This document shows, one piece after another, positions 25,766-33,309 of a DNA stretch of 64,000 nt (the first letter of the stretch is position 1; every line of letters begins with the position of its first letter). The stretch is from assembly GCF_000186705.1 (NCBI RefSeq), contig NZ_AEUE01000004.1:496001-560000 (forward strand), read 5' to 3'. The notes beneath the pieces were generated by a model, which was given only the letters and a program-made list of their open reading frames with translations, did not search any database and was not told the DNA's origin. The DNA is from Citromicrobium sp. JLT1363 (GTDB lineage Bacteria > Pseudomonadota > Alphaproteobacteria > Sphingomonadales > Sphingomonadaceae). A program made the translations under genes and the position numbers.

Positions 25766-27244
25766 ATGAGCCGCCGCAAGCTTCTTGCCCTCGCATCGCC
25801 CGTAGCCCTTGCCGTCGGCCTGACCGGCTGCGCCGCCGTTGGCGGGGGCAATATACCGAGCGCCAACACGCCGATCACCCAGAACGAAGCCCAGCAGGGC
25901 CGCGAGTATCACAGCCAGATCCTGCAGGAATTCGGCGGCGCCATGCAGGGCAACACCGCCGGCTATGTGCGCGATGTCGGGCAGCGGATCGCCGTGCAGT
26001 CGGGCCTCGCCAATTCGCAGAGCGCTTTCACTGTTTCGCTGCTGAATTCCTCGGTCAACAATGCCTTCGCCACGACCGGCGGCTATGTCTACACCACGCG
26101 CCAGCTGGTGGCGCTGATGGACAACGAAGCGGAACTGGCCGCGGTGCTGGGGCACGAGGTCGGCCACGTGGCCGCCCGCCACGCGCAAAGGCGCCAGCAG
26201 GCGCAGCAGCAGAACACGCTGCTCGGCGCTGCGGGTGCGATCCTTTCGGGAATCCTGCTCGGCGACAGCCAGCTGGGCTCCACGCTCGGCCGCGCGGCGC
26301 TGCAGGGCTCGCAGCTTCTGACGCTCAGCTTCAGCCGCGATCAGGAGCGCGAAGCCGACGTTCTGGGCGTGAACTATCTCAGCAGCGCAGGCTACGATCC
26401 GCTGGCGATGAGCACCGTGCTCGAAAGTCTGGCGCGCCAGTCCGCGCTCGATGCGCAGCTGCAGGGCCGTGACAATGCCAGCCTGCCCGAGTGGGCATCG
26501 ACCCACCCCGATCCCGCCTCGCGCGTGCGCGACGCGGCCACACTGGCTGCCGGCAAGACGGGTGCGACACTCAACCGCGATGTCTTCCTGCGCAATATCG
26601 ACGGGCTGACCTATGGTGACGATCCCGAGCAGGGCGTGATCGAAGGGCGTCAGTTCATCCATCCCGATCTGCGTTTCGCCTTCACCGCGCCGCAGGGCTT
26701 CTACCTCGTCAACGGCGCGCAGCAGGTGACGATCAACGGCCAGTCGGGACAGGCGGAGCTGCGCGTGGCCCAGGCCAGCGGCAGCCTGACGCAATTCGTC
26801 AGCAGCGCGTTCCAGTCGCTTTCGGGCCAGGGCCAGGCGCTCAATCCGCAAATCCAGCGGACCACCGTCAACGGGCTGCCGGCGGCCTACGGCACCGCGC
26901 GCGCCAGCACGAGCAACGGGCAGGTGGATGTGACCGTGTTCGCCTACGAAATGGATGCGGGGCAGTATTACTACTATCAGGCGATCGCGCCCGCAGGCCG
27001 GTCCGGGGTGTTCACGCCGATGTTCCAGTCCTTCCGCCGGATCAGCTCGACCGAGGCCGCGCAGGTCGTGCCGCGGGTGATCGATGTCGTGACGGTGCAG
27101 CGCGGCGATACGGTTTCTTCGCTGTCGCGCAGGATGGCCTACAGCAATGGTCAGGAAGCGCGCTTCCGCGTGCTGAACAGCCTCGATTCGAACGAAGGCC
27201 TGCGCGCGGGCCAGCAGGTCAAGCTGGTGGTGCGCGGACGCTGA
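25766..27244 (+). CDS. M48 family metalloprotease lipoprotein with LysM-like tail
   Basis: A 492-residue protein. A lipobox (VGLTGC, Cys22) predicts anchoring in the outer membrane or periplasm. The zinc site is His130-Glu131-x-x-His134 in GHEVGHVAARH, with a second Glu in QEREADVLGV. This is the BepA/LoiP-like protease class involved in outer-membrane protein quality control. Residues 295-440 form a separate beta-rich domain, and the end (VQRGDTVSSLSRRM to RAGQQVKLVV) resembles a LysM peptidoglycan-binding fold. The exact substrate is unknown. Confidence 0.87.
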   Translation: MSRRKLLALASPVALAVGLTGCAAVGGGNIPSANTPITQNEAQQGREYHSQILQEFGGAMQGNTAGYVRDVGQRIAVQSGLANSQSAFTVSLLNSSVNNAFATTGGYVYTTRQLVALMDNEAELAAVLGHEVGHVAARHAQRRQQAQQQNTLLGAAGAILSGILLGDSQLGSTLGRAALQGSQLLTLSFSRDQEREADVLGVNYLSSAGYDPLAMSTVLESLARQSALDAQLQGRDNASLPEWASTHPDPASRVRDAATLAAGKTGATLNRDVFLRNIDGLTYGDDPEQGVIEGRQFIHPDLRFAFTAPQGFYLVNGAQQVTINGQSGQAELRVAQASGSLTQFVSSAFQSLSGQGQALNPQIQRTTVNGLPAAYGTARASTSNGQVDVTVFAYEMDAGQYYYYQAIAPAGRSGVFTPMFQSFRRISSTEAAQVVPRVIDVVTVQRGDTVSSLSRRMAYSNGQEARFRVLNSLDSNEGLRAGQQVKLVVRGR

Positions 27245-27271
27245 GGCCCGGGCGTATCCACCGCGCATAGA

Positions 27272-27302
27272 AAAACGGCGGGGAATCGATCCCCGCCGTT
27301 TT
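27272..27302. terminator. Bidirectional intrinsic terminator
   Basis: A perfect 13-bp stem (27272-27284 with 27290-27302, loop ATCGA) with A-run on one side and T-run on the other. It separates the convergent M48 protease (+) and Flp pilin (-) genes and can stop both. Confidence 0.92.
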
Positions 27303-27340
27303 CATGTTTCGCTGTGAAGCGAGTTGATCTCGGCTGCTAC

Positions 27341-27520
27341 TTAGCTGCCGGACTGGTCGTTCGCCATCTTGGTCTTCACTTCGCCGAAGGTGTTGCCCAG
27401 CTGGTTGCCGAGGCTGCCCATCGCGGTGATTGCGGCGACGGCGATAAGAGCGGCGATCAGGCCGTATTCGATGGCGGTCGCGCCCTGTTCGTCGTTCAGC
27501 AGTTCGTTGAAGAATTTCAT
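27341..27520 (-). CDS. Flp/Fap type IVb pilin
   Basis: A 59-residue pilin: MKFFNELLNDEQGATAIEYG, then a hydrophobic helix (LIAALIAVAAITAMGSLG) and a polar tail. The G-ATAIEYG site is where a prepilin peptidase (CpaA/TadV) cleaves; the Glu and Tyr of the mature N-terminus are present. Flp subunits form the adhesive Tad pilus. No tad/cpa genes lie nearby, so assembly must depend on a distant locus. GGAGACC precedes the ATG. A terminator follows at 27272-27302. Confidence 0.9.
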   Translation of the reverse strand: MKFFNELLNDEQGATAIEYGLIAALIAVAAITAMGSLGNQLGNTFGEVKTKMANDQSGS

Positions 27521-27613
27521 TGTCGGTCTCCTGTTTCGTCTTCGTTACCCGGCTCTGTCCATGTCCCCTGGAATAGAGCTCGTGCCGGTCTAGAGCCCAG
27601 AGGTTAAGAAACC

Positions 27614-27811
27614 CTAAGTTGCGCGGGATCGGCTCTGTTCGACGGCTTCCTTCGAAGTGTCGGTCACGGTATCCCAGGTGTTGATGACCTGATTGGAAAA
27701 GCTGCCGACCGCACTCACCATCGCAAGGAATACGAAGGCGAGGATGAGGCCGTATTCGACGGCTGTTGCGCCGGCCGTGTCGCGGCCGAGCCTTATCCAG
27801 AACCGTTTCAT
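27614..27811 (-). CDS. Second Flp-family pilin
   Basis: A 65-residue paralogue of the neighbouring pilin: MKRFWIRLGRDTAGATAVEYG, a hydrophobic helix and a longer charged tail (ending VEQSRSRAT). It has the same prepilin cleavage context (G-ATAVEYG) but a more basic leader and fewer small residues in the helix. It could be a minor pilin or an expressed duplicate. It is read 93 bases upstream of the first pilin on the same strand. Confidence 0.85.
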   Translation of the reverse strand: MKRFWIRLGRDTAGATAVEYGLILAFVFLAMVSAVGSFSNQVINTWDTVTDTSKEAVEQSRSRAT

Positions 27812-27922
27812 CCCAAACCCCCACCAGACTGCAAACCGCGCAGTCTGGAAGGCACATCGGCTCCCGCTGCTGGTGCCTTCTCGCAAATCAGGGTTAAACA
27901 GCCGTAAAGTCGAGGGTCGAAC

Positions 27923-28342
27923 GTGGAAAGCAATCCGACATATCTGCCGGTGGTGGCCGCCGCGATCGGCCCGGATGGCGATGGCCGGTGGCTCATGCAC
28001 CGACGCCCGGAGGGGAAGGCGCACGCCGGGCTGTGGGAGTTTCCCGGCGGCAAGATCGACGCGGGCGAGGGCGCGCGCGAGGCTCTGGTGCGAGAGATCG
28101 AGGAAGAGTGCGGCCTGTCGCTCGATCCCGAAACAATGCGCGAAGCGGCCTTCGCCGCAGACGAGCCGGGCGGCGGCACACGCGCGCGGCCGATCCTGCT
28201 GCTGCTGTATCATTGCCCGGGCTGGAGCGGTCGGCCCATCTCGCGCGAGGGTGGGGAGTGGCAATGGTTCGCGCCCCATCGGATTGCGCAGCTGGAAAAG
28301 CCGCCGCTGGACCGGCAGCTTTGCGCCCGCTTTTTCGGGTGA
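27923..28342 (+). CDS. NUDIX hydrolase, MutT-like 8-oxo-dGTP diphosphatase
   Basis: A 139-residue protein with the full Nudix box: GGKIDAGEG, then REALVREIEEECGL with the REUxEExGU core. RRPEGKAHAGLWEFPGGK matches the MutT entrance, so sanitising oxidised nucleotides is likely. The start is GTG 27923, about 110 bases from the divergent pilin gene. It is free of fused domains; other nucleotide substrates remain possible. Confidence 0.82.
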   Translation: MESNPTYLPVVAAAIGPDGDGRWLMHRRPEGKAHAGLWEFPGGKIDAGEGAREALVREIEEECGLSLDPETMREAAFAADEPGGGTRARPILLLLYHCPGWSGRPISREGGEWQWFAPHRIAQLEKPPLDRQLCARFFG

Positions 28343-28359
28343 GAGGGCAGGCACTTTGG

Positions 28360-28378
28360 GAAAAATCGTCGATTTTTC
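28360..28378. promoter_or_regulatory. 19-bp AT-rich palindrome
   Basis: GAAAAATCG and CGATTTTTC are perfectly inverted around one T, 17 bases after the MutT-like gene and about 70 before the tRNA. It could be a weak terminator for the upstream gene (it ends in five Ts) or an operator for the tRNA promoter. Confidence 0.35.
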
Positions 28379-28450
28379 GAGAAAACCTTCATTTCTGCGA
28401 CAAAGGCATTGCCATGTCCCGGCACCCTGCCTATGTGCGGCGCCTCACGC

Positions 28451-28527
28451 GCGCCCGTAGCTCAGCTGGATAGAGCACCAGACTACGAATCTGGGGGTCA
28501 GAGGTTCGAATCCTTTCGGGCGCGCCA
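28451..28527 (+). tRNA. tRNA-Arg (ACG)
   Basis: A 77-base cloverleaf including an encoded CCA. The acceptor stem is GCGCCCG with CGGGCGC. The anticodon loop CTACGAA gives ACG at 28485-28487 (wobble A is normally deaminated to inosine to read CGN Arg codons). The T-arm is AGAGG-TTCGAAT-CCTTT. A terminator follows two bases later. Confidence 0.97.
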
Positions 28528-28529
28528 TT

Positions 28530-28566
28530 AAAAAGCCCCGGGCCCGCAAGGGTACCGGGGCTTTTT
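28530..28566 (+). terminator. Intrinsic terminator after tRNA-Arg
   Basis: 12-bp arms (28530-28541 AAAAAGCCCCGG and 28555-28566 CCGGGGCTTTTT) with a 13-base loop and terminal Ts. Confidence 0.92.
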
Positions 28567-28639
28567 GATTCTGGCTCCAGGGAGGGTTCGAACTTCGGAC
28601 GCAAGGCGTCGGGACGGGGCGAAGGCGGCGGATGCCTTT

Positions 28640-29428
28640 TCAGCCGCGTTTGGCCTCGTCCAGCCTCTCGGAGGTTACCGGGTAGCCAGCGTCGCCCGGG
28701 ATGCACAGGAAGCGCCCCTGAGGGCTTTTCTCGACCCAGGGAATGATCGTCTGCACCGGTGTCGCCTCCGCATGTGCGCGGGCCTCTTCGAAAGTGGCGA
28801 AAGGGGCGAGGCGCTCCAGATTGCGGCGGGTGGGGAAGATCACGTCGATCTTGCCTTCGTCGGCGGAACGCAGCGCCTCGGCCGCGCTGGTCCAGAACAG
28901 ATGCGTGTTTTCCTGCGCATCGACCGCGATGTCGACCGCGCCGGTCCCCAGATCGGCGAGATAGAAGCGCGTGTCGAAAACCCGCGACAAACGCTCGTTC
29001 TGTGGAAACCACCGGGCGAAGGGCACCAGATCGTCCAGAGCAAGCTGCCAGTCGAAATGCCGCAGCACTGGGGAAAGGGCGCCTTCCTTGTCGAGCAAGG
29101 TGCGCGCCTGCGCAGCACGCTCCGCGTCGATCGTACCGGAGAGGCCCAGCGCCAGGCCGGTTTCCTCCAGCGTTTCGCGGATGGCGGCAATCCGGTGCGC
29201 CGCTTCGTCTCGATCCGCCAGGCCCGCGCTTTCGGCAAGAACCCGGTCGCTCTCATCGATCCGGCCGCCGGGAAACACCGCCATCCCGCCTGCGAAGGCG
29301 AGCGAACGGGAGCGGACCTGCATCAGGATCTGCGGCGGACCGCCATCGGGTGCCGTACGGAAGATCACGACGGTCGCGGCCGGAATGCCCTGCGCAGGGT
29401 TCGCCTTGTCCGTTTCCTGTTCAGCCAC
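28640..29428 (-). CDS. NUDIX hydrolase, NUDT7/NUDT19-like
   Basis: A 262-residue protein with an N-terminal Nudix fold. MAVFPGGRIDESD is followed by a helix with AAIRETLEETGLAL, giving the catalytic RExxEExG despite an insertion between the two parts. The later FDTRFYLA and long C-terminal part resemble the coenzyme A or nucleotide-sugar NUDIX enzymes of the NUDT19 type rather than MutT. The substrate cannot be fixed by sequence. The gene is convergent with the tRNA. Confidence 0.8.
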   Translation of the reverse strand: MAEQETDKANPAQGIPAATVVIFRTAPDGGPPQILMQVRSRSLAFAGGMAVFPGGRIDESDRVLAESAGLADRDEAAHRIAAIRETLEETGLALGLSGTIDAERAAQARTLLDKEGALSPVLRHFDWQLALDDLVPFARWFPQNERLSRVFDTRFYLADLGTGAVDIAVDAQENTHLFWTSAAEALRSADEGKIDVIFPTRRNLERLAPFATFEEARAHAEATPVQTIIPWVEKSPQGRFLCIPGDAGYPVTSERLDEAKRG

Positions 29429-29528
29429 CCTGCGGACCTCGCCTGCTGTCGGGATTTCTTACAATCCTGCCCCGCCGGTTTTCGGCGCTAACCAGCCTGA
29501 ACCGCGAAAATTCGCCGGATTTCAAACT

Positions 29529-29544
29529 TGGCACAGGGGATGCA
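29529..29544 (+). promoter_or_regulatory. Candidate sigma-54-like promoter
   Basis: TGGCAC, five bases, then ATGCAT: a perfect -24 element and a -12 element with one mismatch to TTGCW. It points to two hairpins and no ORF on this strand. The match may be by chance. Confidence 0.3.
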
Positions 29545-29573
29545 TAGGAGCGGGCATCCCTGATCTTCGTTAC

Positions 29574-29606
29574 GAGGCGGGGCCGATAGTCTCCCGGCTC
29601 CGCCTC
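29574..29606. other. Stable hairpin in gene-free gap
   Basis: 12-bp arms (29574-29585 with 29595-29606, one G-T wobble) with a nine-base loop, between the NUDIX and glutaredoxin genes. It may be part of an untranslated RNA or transcription stop. Confidence 0.5.
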
Positions 29607-29618
29607 CCCGAAGTCCCG

Positions 29619-29652
29619 TCCCGAGAGGCATGTCCCCCCAGGCCTCTCGGGA
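29619..29652 (-). terminator. Hairpin downstream of the glutaredoxin gene
   Basis: A perfect 11-bp stem (29619-29629 with 29642-29652) starts two bases after the glutaredoxin stop. It lacks a T-run, so it may act as an mRNA 3' end stabiliser or an incomplete terminator. Confidence 0.5.
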
Positions 29653-29654
29653 AA

Positions 29655-29984
29655 TCAGTCGGCGGTTTTCACGCCCTTGTCGGTGAACATCTGCTGCAGT
29701 TCGCCGGCTTCGAACATTTCGGTCATGATGTCGGACCCGCCCACGAATTCGCCCTGCACATAAAGCTGGGGGATCGTGGGCCAGTCCGAATAGGCCTTGA
29801 TGCCCTGGCGGATTTCCATGTCCTGCAGCACGTCGACGCTTTCGTACGTCACGCCGCAATGGTCGAGGATGTGCACCGCACGGCTCGAAAAGCCGCACTG
29901 CGGAAACAGGGGCGTGCCCTTCATGAAAAGGACGACCTCGTTCTCGCCGACAATGCCGGAGATGCGTTCTTTGGTATCTGCCAT
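29655..29984 (-). CDS. grxD: Monothiol glutaredoxin, Grx4 family
   Basis: A 109-residue CGFS glutaredoxin (Cys30 in PLFPQCGFS) with the TIPQLYVQGEFVGG glutathione and cluster-binding region. Such proteins carry a [2Fe-2S] cluster bridged with BolA and pass clusters to targets or help in iron sensing, rather than reduce disulfides. The bolA-like gene is directly upstream, 35 bases away on the same strand, supporting that partnership. Confidence 0.93.
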   Translation of the reverse strand: MADTKERISGIVGENEVVLFMKGTPLFPQCGFSSRAVHILDHCGVTYESVDVLQDMEIRQGIKAYSDWPTIPQLYVQGEFVGGSDIMTEMFEAGELQQMFTDKGVKTAD

Positions 29985-30019
29985 GAGTAATAAACCGCCG
30001 TTTCTTTAGGTACGGACAA

Positions 30020-30253
30020 TCACTTGGGAGGCTCGGTGGTGAGTTGCAAGGCGTGGAGGACGCCGCCCATCTTCCCGTCCAGCGCCTCGTACACCAGCTT
30101 GTGCTGCTGCACGCGGCTCTTGCCCGCGAATTGCGGAGCGGTGACCTTGGCCGCCCAGTGGTCGTTATCCCCGGCAAGGTCGCGCATTTCGACTTCTGCG
30201 CCGGGCAGGGCGGCCTTGATCATTTCCTCGATTTCGTTCGCCTGCATCGGCAT
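30020..30253 (-). CDS. bolA: BolA family protein
   Basis: A 77-residue BolA-fold protein with the conserved His in HKLVYEAL and a class II KH-like pattern (VEMRDLAGDNDHWAAKV). It partners monothiol glutaredoxins in Fe-S and iron regulation; the next gene is such a glutaredoxin. ATG 30253 or ATG 30247 could be the start. It lies 4 bases after the DUF1476 gene. Confidence 0.9.
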   Translation of the reverse strand: MPMQANEIEEMIKAALPGAEVEMRDLAGDNDHWAAKVTAPQFAGKSRVQQHKLVYEALDGKMGGVLHALQLTTEPPK

Positions 30254-30257
30254 GGGA

Positions 30258-30581
30258 TCAGGCCCCGCCGATCAGCTGGCGCCGTGCCTCGACCTCGCAC
30301 TCGGCGAGCTTGGCGCGCACGGCGGCTTCGTCCACATCGCAGCTCGCTGCGGTGAGATCGCCCAGCACCTTGCGGATCACGTCCTCGTCGCCCGCTTCCT
30401 CGAAATCAGCCTGGACCACCGCCTTGCGGTAGCTGTCGGTCTCTTCCTCGGTCAGGTTCATCAGGTCCGCCGCCCACTCGCCCAGCAGGCGGTTGCGGCG
30501 CGCAGCCACCTTGAACGCGGTTTCTTCGTCCATTGCATATTTGGCTTCTTCGCCGCGTCGGCGATCGTTGAAATCGGTCAT
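30258..30581 (-). CDS. F1-ATPase zeta inhibitor subunit (DUF1476)
   Basis: A 107-residue four-helix protein starting MTDFNDRRRGEEAKYAMDEE, the N-terminal inhibitory segment of the alphaproteobacterial ATP synthase zeta subunit. Zeta blocks ATP hydrolysis by F1, the analogue of mitochondrial IF1. The ATPase genes themselves are not here; the DUF1476-bolA-grx order is common in alphaproteobacteria. CAGGACG precedes the ATG. Confidence 0.9.
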   Translation of the reverse strand: MTDFNDRRRGEEAKYAMDEETAFKVAARRNRLLGEWAADLMNLTEEETDSYRKAVVQADFEEAGDEDVIRKVLGDLTAASCDVDEAAVRAKLAECEVEARRQLIGGA

Positions 30582-30669
30582 CGTCCTGCTGCCTTTTCGT
30601 ATGCCACGCGGGCGTGGCTGTATCCTGCCGCCGAGATAGGCGCGCCGCGCGCCTGCGGCAAGCGAGCTG

Positions 30670-31671
30670 CTACTTGTCCATCACCACGACCAGCTTGCCG
30701 ATGGCCTGCCGGTTGTCGAGCTTCTCGATCGCCTTGCCGGCATCGTCGAGGCTGAAGGTTTCGCTGATCTGCGGGCTGATCTTGCCGTCCTTCCAGAACT
30801 CGAACAGCTCGGCGATGTTCTGCGCATTGCGCTGGGGTTCGCGCGCGGCGAAGGCGCCCCAGAACACGCCGCGAATGTCGCAGCTTTTCAGAAGCGTGAG
30901 GTTGAGCGGCATCTTGGCGATCCCCGCCGGGAAGCCGATCACCAGGAAACGGCCTTCCCATGCGATCGAACGCAGGGCAGGCTCCGAATAGTCGCCGCCG
31001 ACGATATCGACCACGATGTCCGCACCATTGGGGCCGACCGCATTCTTGAAATCGCCGGCGAGTTTCTTGGAGGCATCCTTGTCGAACGGGGCGCGCTCGT
31101 AAACGACCGTTTCGTCCGCGCCCGCATCCTTGGCGACCTTGGCTTTCTCCTCGCTGGAGACCGCGGCCACGACCTTCGCGCCGTACGCCTTCGCCAGTTC
31201 GATCGAGGCGAGGCCGACGCCGCCTGCTGCACCGAGCACCAGCACGGTGTCGCCCGGCTTGATATCGCCGCGATCCTTAAGTGCGTGGATCATGGTGCCA
31301 TAGGTCATCAGCAGGGCCGAGGATTCGACCAGGTCGATGCCTTCGGGCACCTTGAACAGCCGCCCGGCTTCCACCGCGACCTGTTCGCGCAGGCCACCGC
31401 TCCCGATTCCCGAGAGAACGCGGTCGCCGACCTGCCAGCCCTCGACGCCTTCGCCGATCGCGGAAATCGTGCCGGAGATCTCCCCGCCGGGCGAATAGGG
31501 ACGCTCCGGCTTGAACTGATACAGATCGCGAATCATCAGCGTGTCCGGATAATTGATCGCGCAGGCTGCGACATCGACCAGCACTTCGCCCTTGCCGGGC
31601 GCGGGGGTATCGATGTTTTCCACCACCAGCGTTTCGGGCCCGCCCACTTCCTTGGTCAGTACGGCTTTCAT
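30670..31671 (-). CDS. NADPH:quinone oxidoreductase family (zinc-free MDR)
   Basis: A 333-residue medium-chain dehydrogenase. The GroES-like domain covers 1-125 and the Rossmann domain shows VLGAAGGVGLASIELAKAYGAKVVAA broken as VLGAAGGVGLAS then the acidic region. The zinc ligands are absent, as in the quinone reductase subfamily. It probably uses NADPH to reduce quinones or activated alkenes. GGGAGGA sits before the ATG. It precedes the DUF1476 gene by 88 bases on the same strand. Confidence 0.88.
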   Translation of the reverse strand: MKAVLTKEVGGPETLVVENIDTPAPGKGEVLVDVAACAINYPDTLMIRDLYQFKPERPYSPGGEISGTISAIGEGVEGWQVGDRVLSGIGSGGLREQVAVEAGRLFKVPEGIDLVESSALLMTYGTMIHALKDRGDIKPGDTVLVLGAAGGVGLASIELAKAYGAKVVAAVSSEEKAKVAKDAGADETVVYERAPFDKDASKKLAGDFKNAVGPNGADIVVDIVGGDYSEPALRSIAWEGRFLVIGFPAGIAKMPLNLTLLKSCDIRGVFWGAFAAREPQRNAQNIAELFEFWKDGKISPQISETFSLDDAGKAIEKLDNRQAIGKLVVVMDK

Positions 31672-31757
31672 CGGGTGTCCTCCCTCATTCGTTTCATACG
31701 GTAATGCCGGAAAAGGTAGGCTCCGGCAGGCCCAATCACTCTGCCTCGTGCGTCGGC

Positions 31758-31940
31758 CTAGTCCGTCTGGGGGTCTTCGCCCGACGGGATGGCGGGCAAC
31801 TGGCGCGGCTCCCCGTCCTTGCCATCCGCGCCCTTGCGACGCTTGGTGACATACAGAAGTCCGGCGGCGATGGCGGCGGACCCGATTGCGGCACCGGCGG
31901 CGATGGCTGCGCCGGAGAGGCTCTTGTTGCTCTTGCTCAT
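31758..31940 (-). CDS. Small single-pass membrane protein
   Basis: A 60-residue protein: a Lys/Ser N-terminus, an Ala/Gly-rich membrane segment (about 10-31), then KRRKG and a Pro-rich polar tail. The positive-inside rule suggests a cytoplasmic tail. ATG 31940 was chosen over the ORF's earlier start (31976), which adds unrelated residues. Function unknown. Confidence 0.6.
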   Translation of the reverse strand: MSKSNKSLSGAAIAAGAAIGSAAIAAGLLYVTKRRKGADGKDGEPRQLPAIPSGEDPQTD

Positions 31941-32062
31941 GCCTGTCCTAGTGCATGGGCCGCGAAATCGTTGCAAGCTGCGTGCGCATCCACTGCGAAA
32001 AATGCTGAAAAAGCTTCGTACTGGTCATGGTAATGAAAGGACTTATCGTCTAATTTACACGT

Positions 32063-32491
32063 ATGTCAGCAAAGCCCTTCTCTCATCCTATCGATATCAA
32101 GCCCGCCGATATCGACTTCATGGGGCATGTTAACAATGCCCGCTATCTCGGCTGGGTGCAGGACGCCGTGCTCGCGCACTGGCGGAAATTCGCGCCTGCC
32201 GAAGCCGTGGCGGAGCGTGCGTGGGTCGCGCTCAAGCACGAGATCACCTACCGCAAGCCTGCTTTCCTCGAAGACGACATCATCGCGCGCACCGTGCTGG
32301 AAAGCACGCGCGGCGCGCGCGCCTTCTATCACACGGTGATCGAACGGGGCGGGGAAGTGCTGGCCGAGGTCAAGTCCAGCTGGTGCTGCATCGATGCGGA
32401 AAGCCTGCGGCCCGCCCGGATCGGCGAGGAAATCGCCTCGTACTTCTTCGCCCGCCCGGAAGCTGCGACGGACACCCCGAACGAAGGGTGA
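32063..32491 (+). CDS. Acyl-CoA thioesterase, hotdog fold
   Basis: A 142-residue 4-hydroxybenzoyl-CoA thioesterase-type protein. DIDFMGHVNNARYLGW contains the catalytic Asp/His-Asn region of the YbgC/FadM group. It hydrolyses an acyl-CoA of unknown chain length. The stop overlaps the crtW ATG by one base (TGATG), so it forms an operon with carotenoid genes. Confidence 0.85.
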   Translation: MSAKPFSHPIDIKPADIDFMGHVNNARYLGWVQDAVLAHWRKFAPAEAVAERAWVALKHEITYRKPAFLEDDIIARTVLESTRGARAFYHTVIERGGEVLAEVKSSWCCIDAESLRPARIGEEIASYFFARPEAATDTPNEG

Positions 32492-33309
32492 TGCGAAGGA
32501 CCGGGTTACGCGCGGCCGATTGCGCGCCTATGACCCCCTCCATGAGAACGCGTTCCGCATACGGCCCGACCTGGCAGCCGCTTATCGGGCTGGCGCTGGC
32601 GCTGGCCGTCTTCGGCGGGTGGGTCAGCCTGCATGCCTATGCGCTCTTCGTGTTCGAACTGAGCTGGGCGAGCCTGCCGCTGGCGCTGACCATGGCGCTG
32701 GTGCTGTGCTGGCTGTCGGTCGGCCTGTTCATCGTCAGCCACGATGCGATGCACGGATCGCTGGTGCCCGGATCGCCGCGCGCGAACGCCGCGATCGGCA
32801 CCGTGCTGCTGTTCCTGTACGCGGGCTTCTCCTTCGAATCGCTGCGCAAGGCGCATTTCGCGCATCACCGCCATGCCGGAACCGCGCGCGACCCCGATTT
32901 CGACGCGGAGAACCCGCGCGCCTTCTGGCCCTGGTACGCCACGTTCCTGCGGCGCTATTTCGGGCTGGGATCGCTGATCTGGGTCAGCTGCGTGGTGGTC
33001 ACCTTGTGGCTGGCGCTGGATGTGCCGGTGCCGCAGCTTCTGCTGCTCTACGCGGCGCCCGCCATCGCCAGCTCGCTGCAGCTGTTCTATTTCGGCACCT
33101 ACCGCCCGCACCGCCACGCGGATGACGCGTTCGTCGACCGGCACCAGGCGCGCAGCGACGAATTCGGCACGCTTGCAAGCTTTCTCACCTGCTTCCATTT
33201 CGGCTATCATCTGGAACATCATCAATATCCGCAGCTGCCCTGGTGGGCGCTGCCCTCGGCGCGCCGCAAGGCGGATGCGCAGCAAGTAGAAGAAGGGGCC
33301 GGGGCATGA
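32491..33309 (+). CDS. crtW: Beta-carotene ketolase (4-oxygenase)
   Basis: A 272-residue membrane di-iron oxygenase with four or five hydrophobic segments. Histidine clusters in order: HDAMHGS, HFAHHRHAG, YRPHRHAD and HLEHHQYP. These match CrtW, which adds keto groups at C4/C4' of beta-ionone rings. ATG 32491 was chosen because GAAGG precedes it and it overlaps the thioesterase stop; ATGs at 32530 and 32542 are alternatives without such a site. Its stop overlaps the crtZ start by 4 bases, so ketolase and hydroxylase are made together. Confidence 0.92.
   Translation: MRRTGLRAADCAPMTPSMRTRSAYGPTWQPLIGLALALAVFGGWVSLHAYALFVFELSWASLPLALTMALVLCWLSVGLFIVSHDAMHGSLVPGSPRANAAIGTVLLFLYAGFSFESLRKAHFAHHRHAGTARDPDFDAENPRAFWPWYATFLRRYFGLGSLIWVSCVVVTLWLALDVPVPQLLLLYAAPAIASSLQLFYFGTYRPHRHADDAFVDRHQARSDEFGTLASFLTCFHFGYHLEHHQYPQLPWWALPSARRKADAQQVEEGAGA

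Noticed and set aside
28451-28527. tRNA as an integration site for an island
   Set aside because: No integrase or repeated tRNA 3' end is seen nearby, and the genes on both sides look native.
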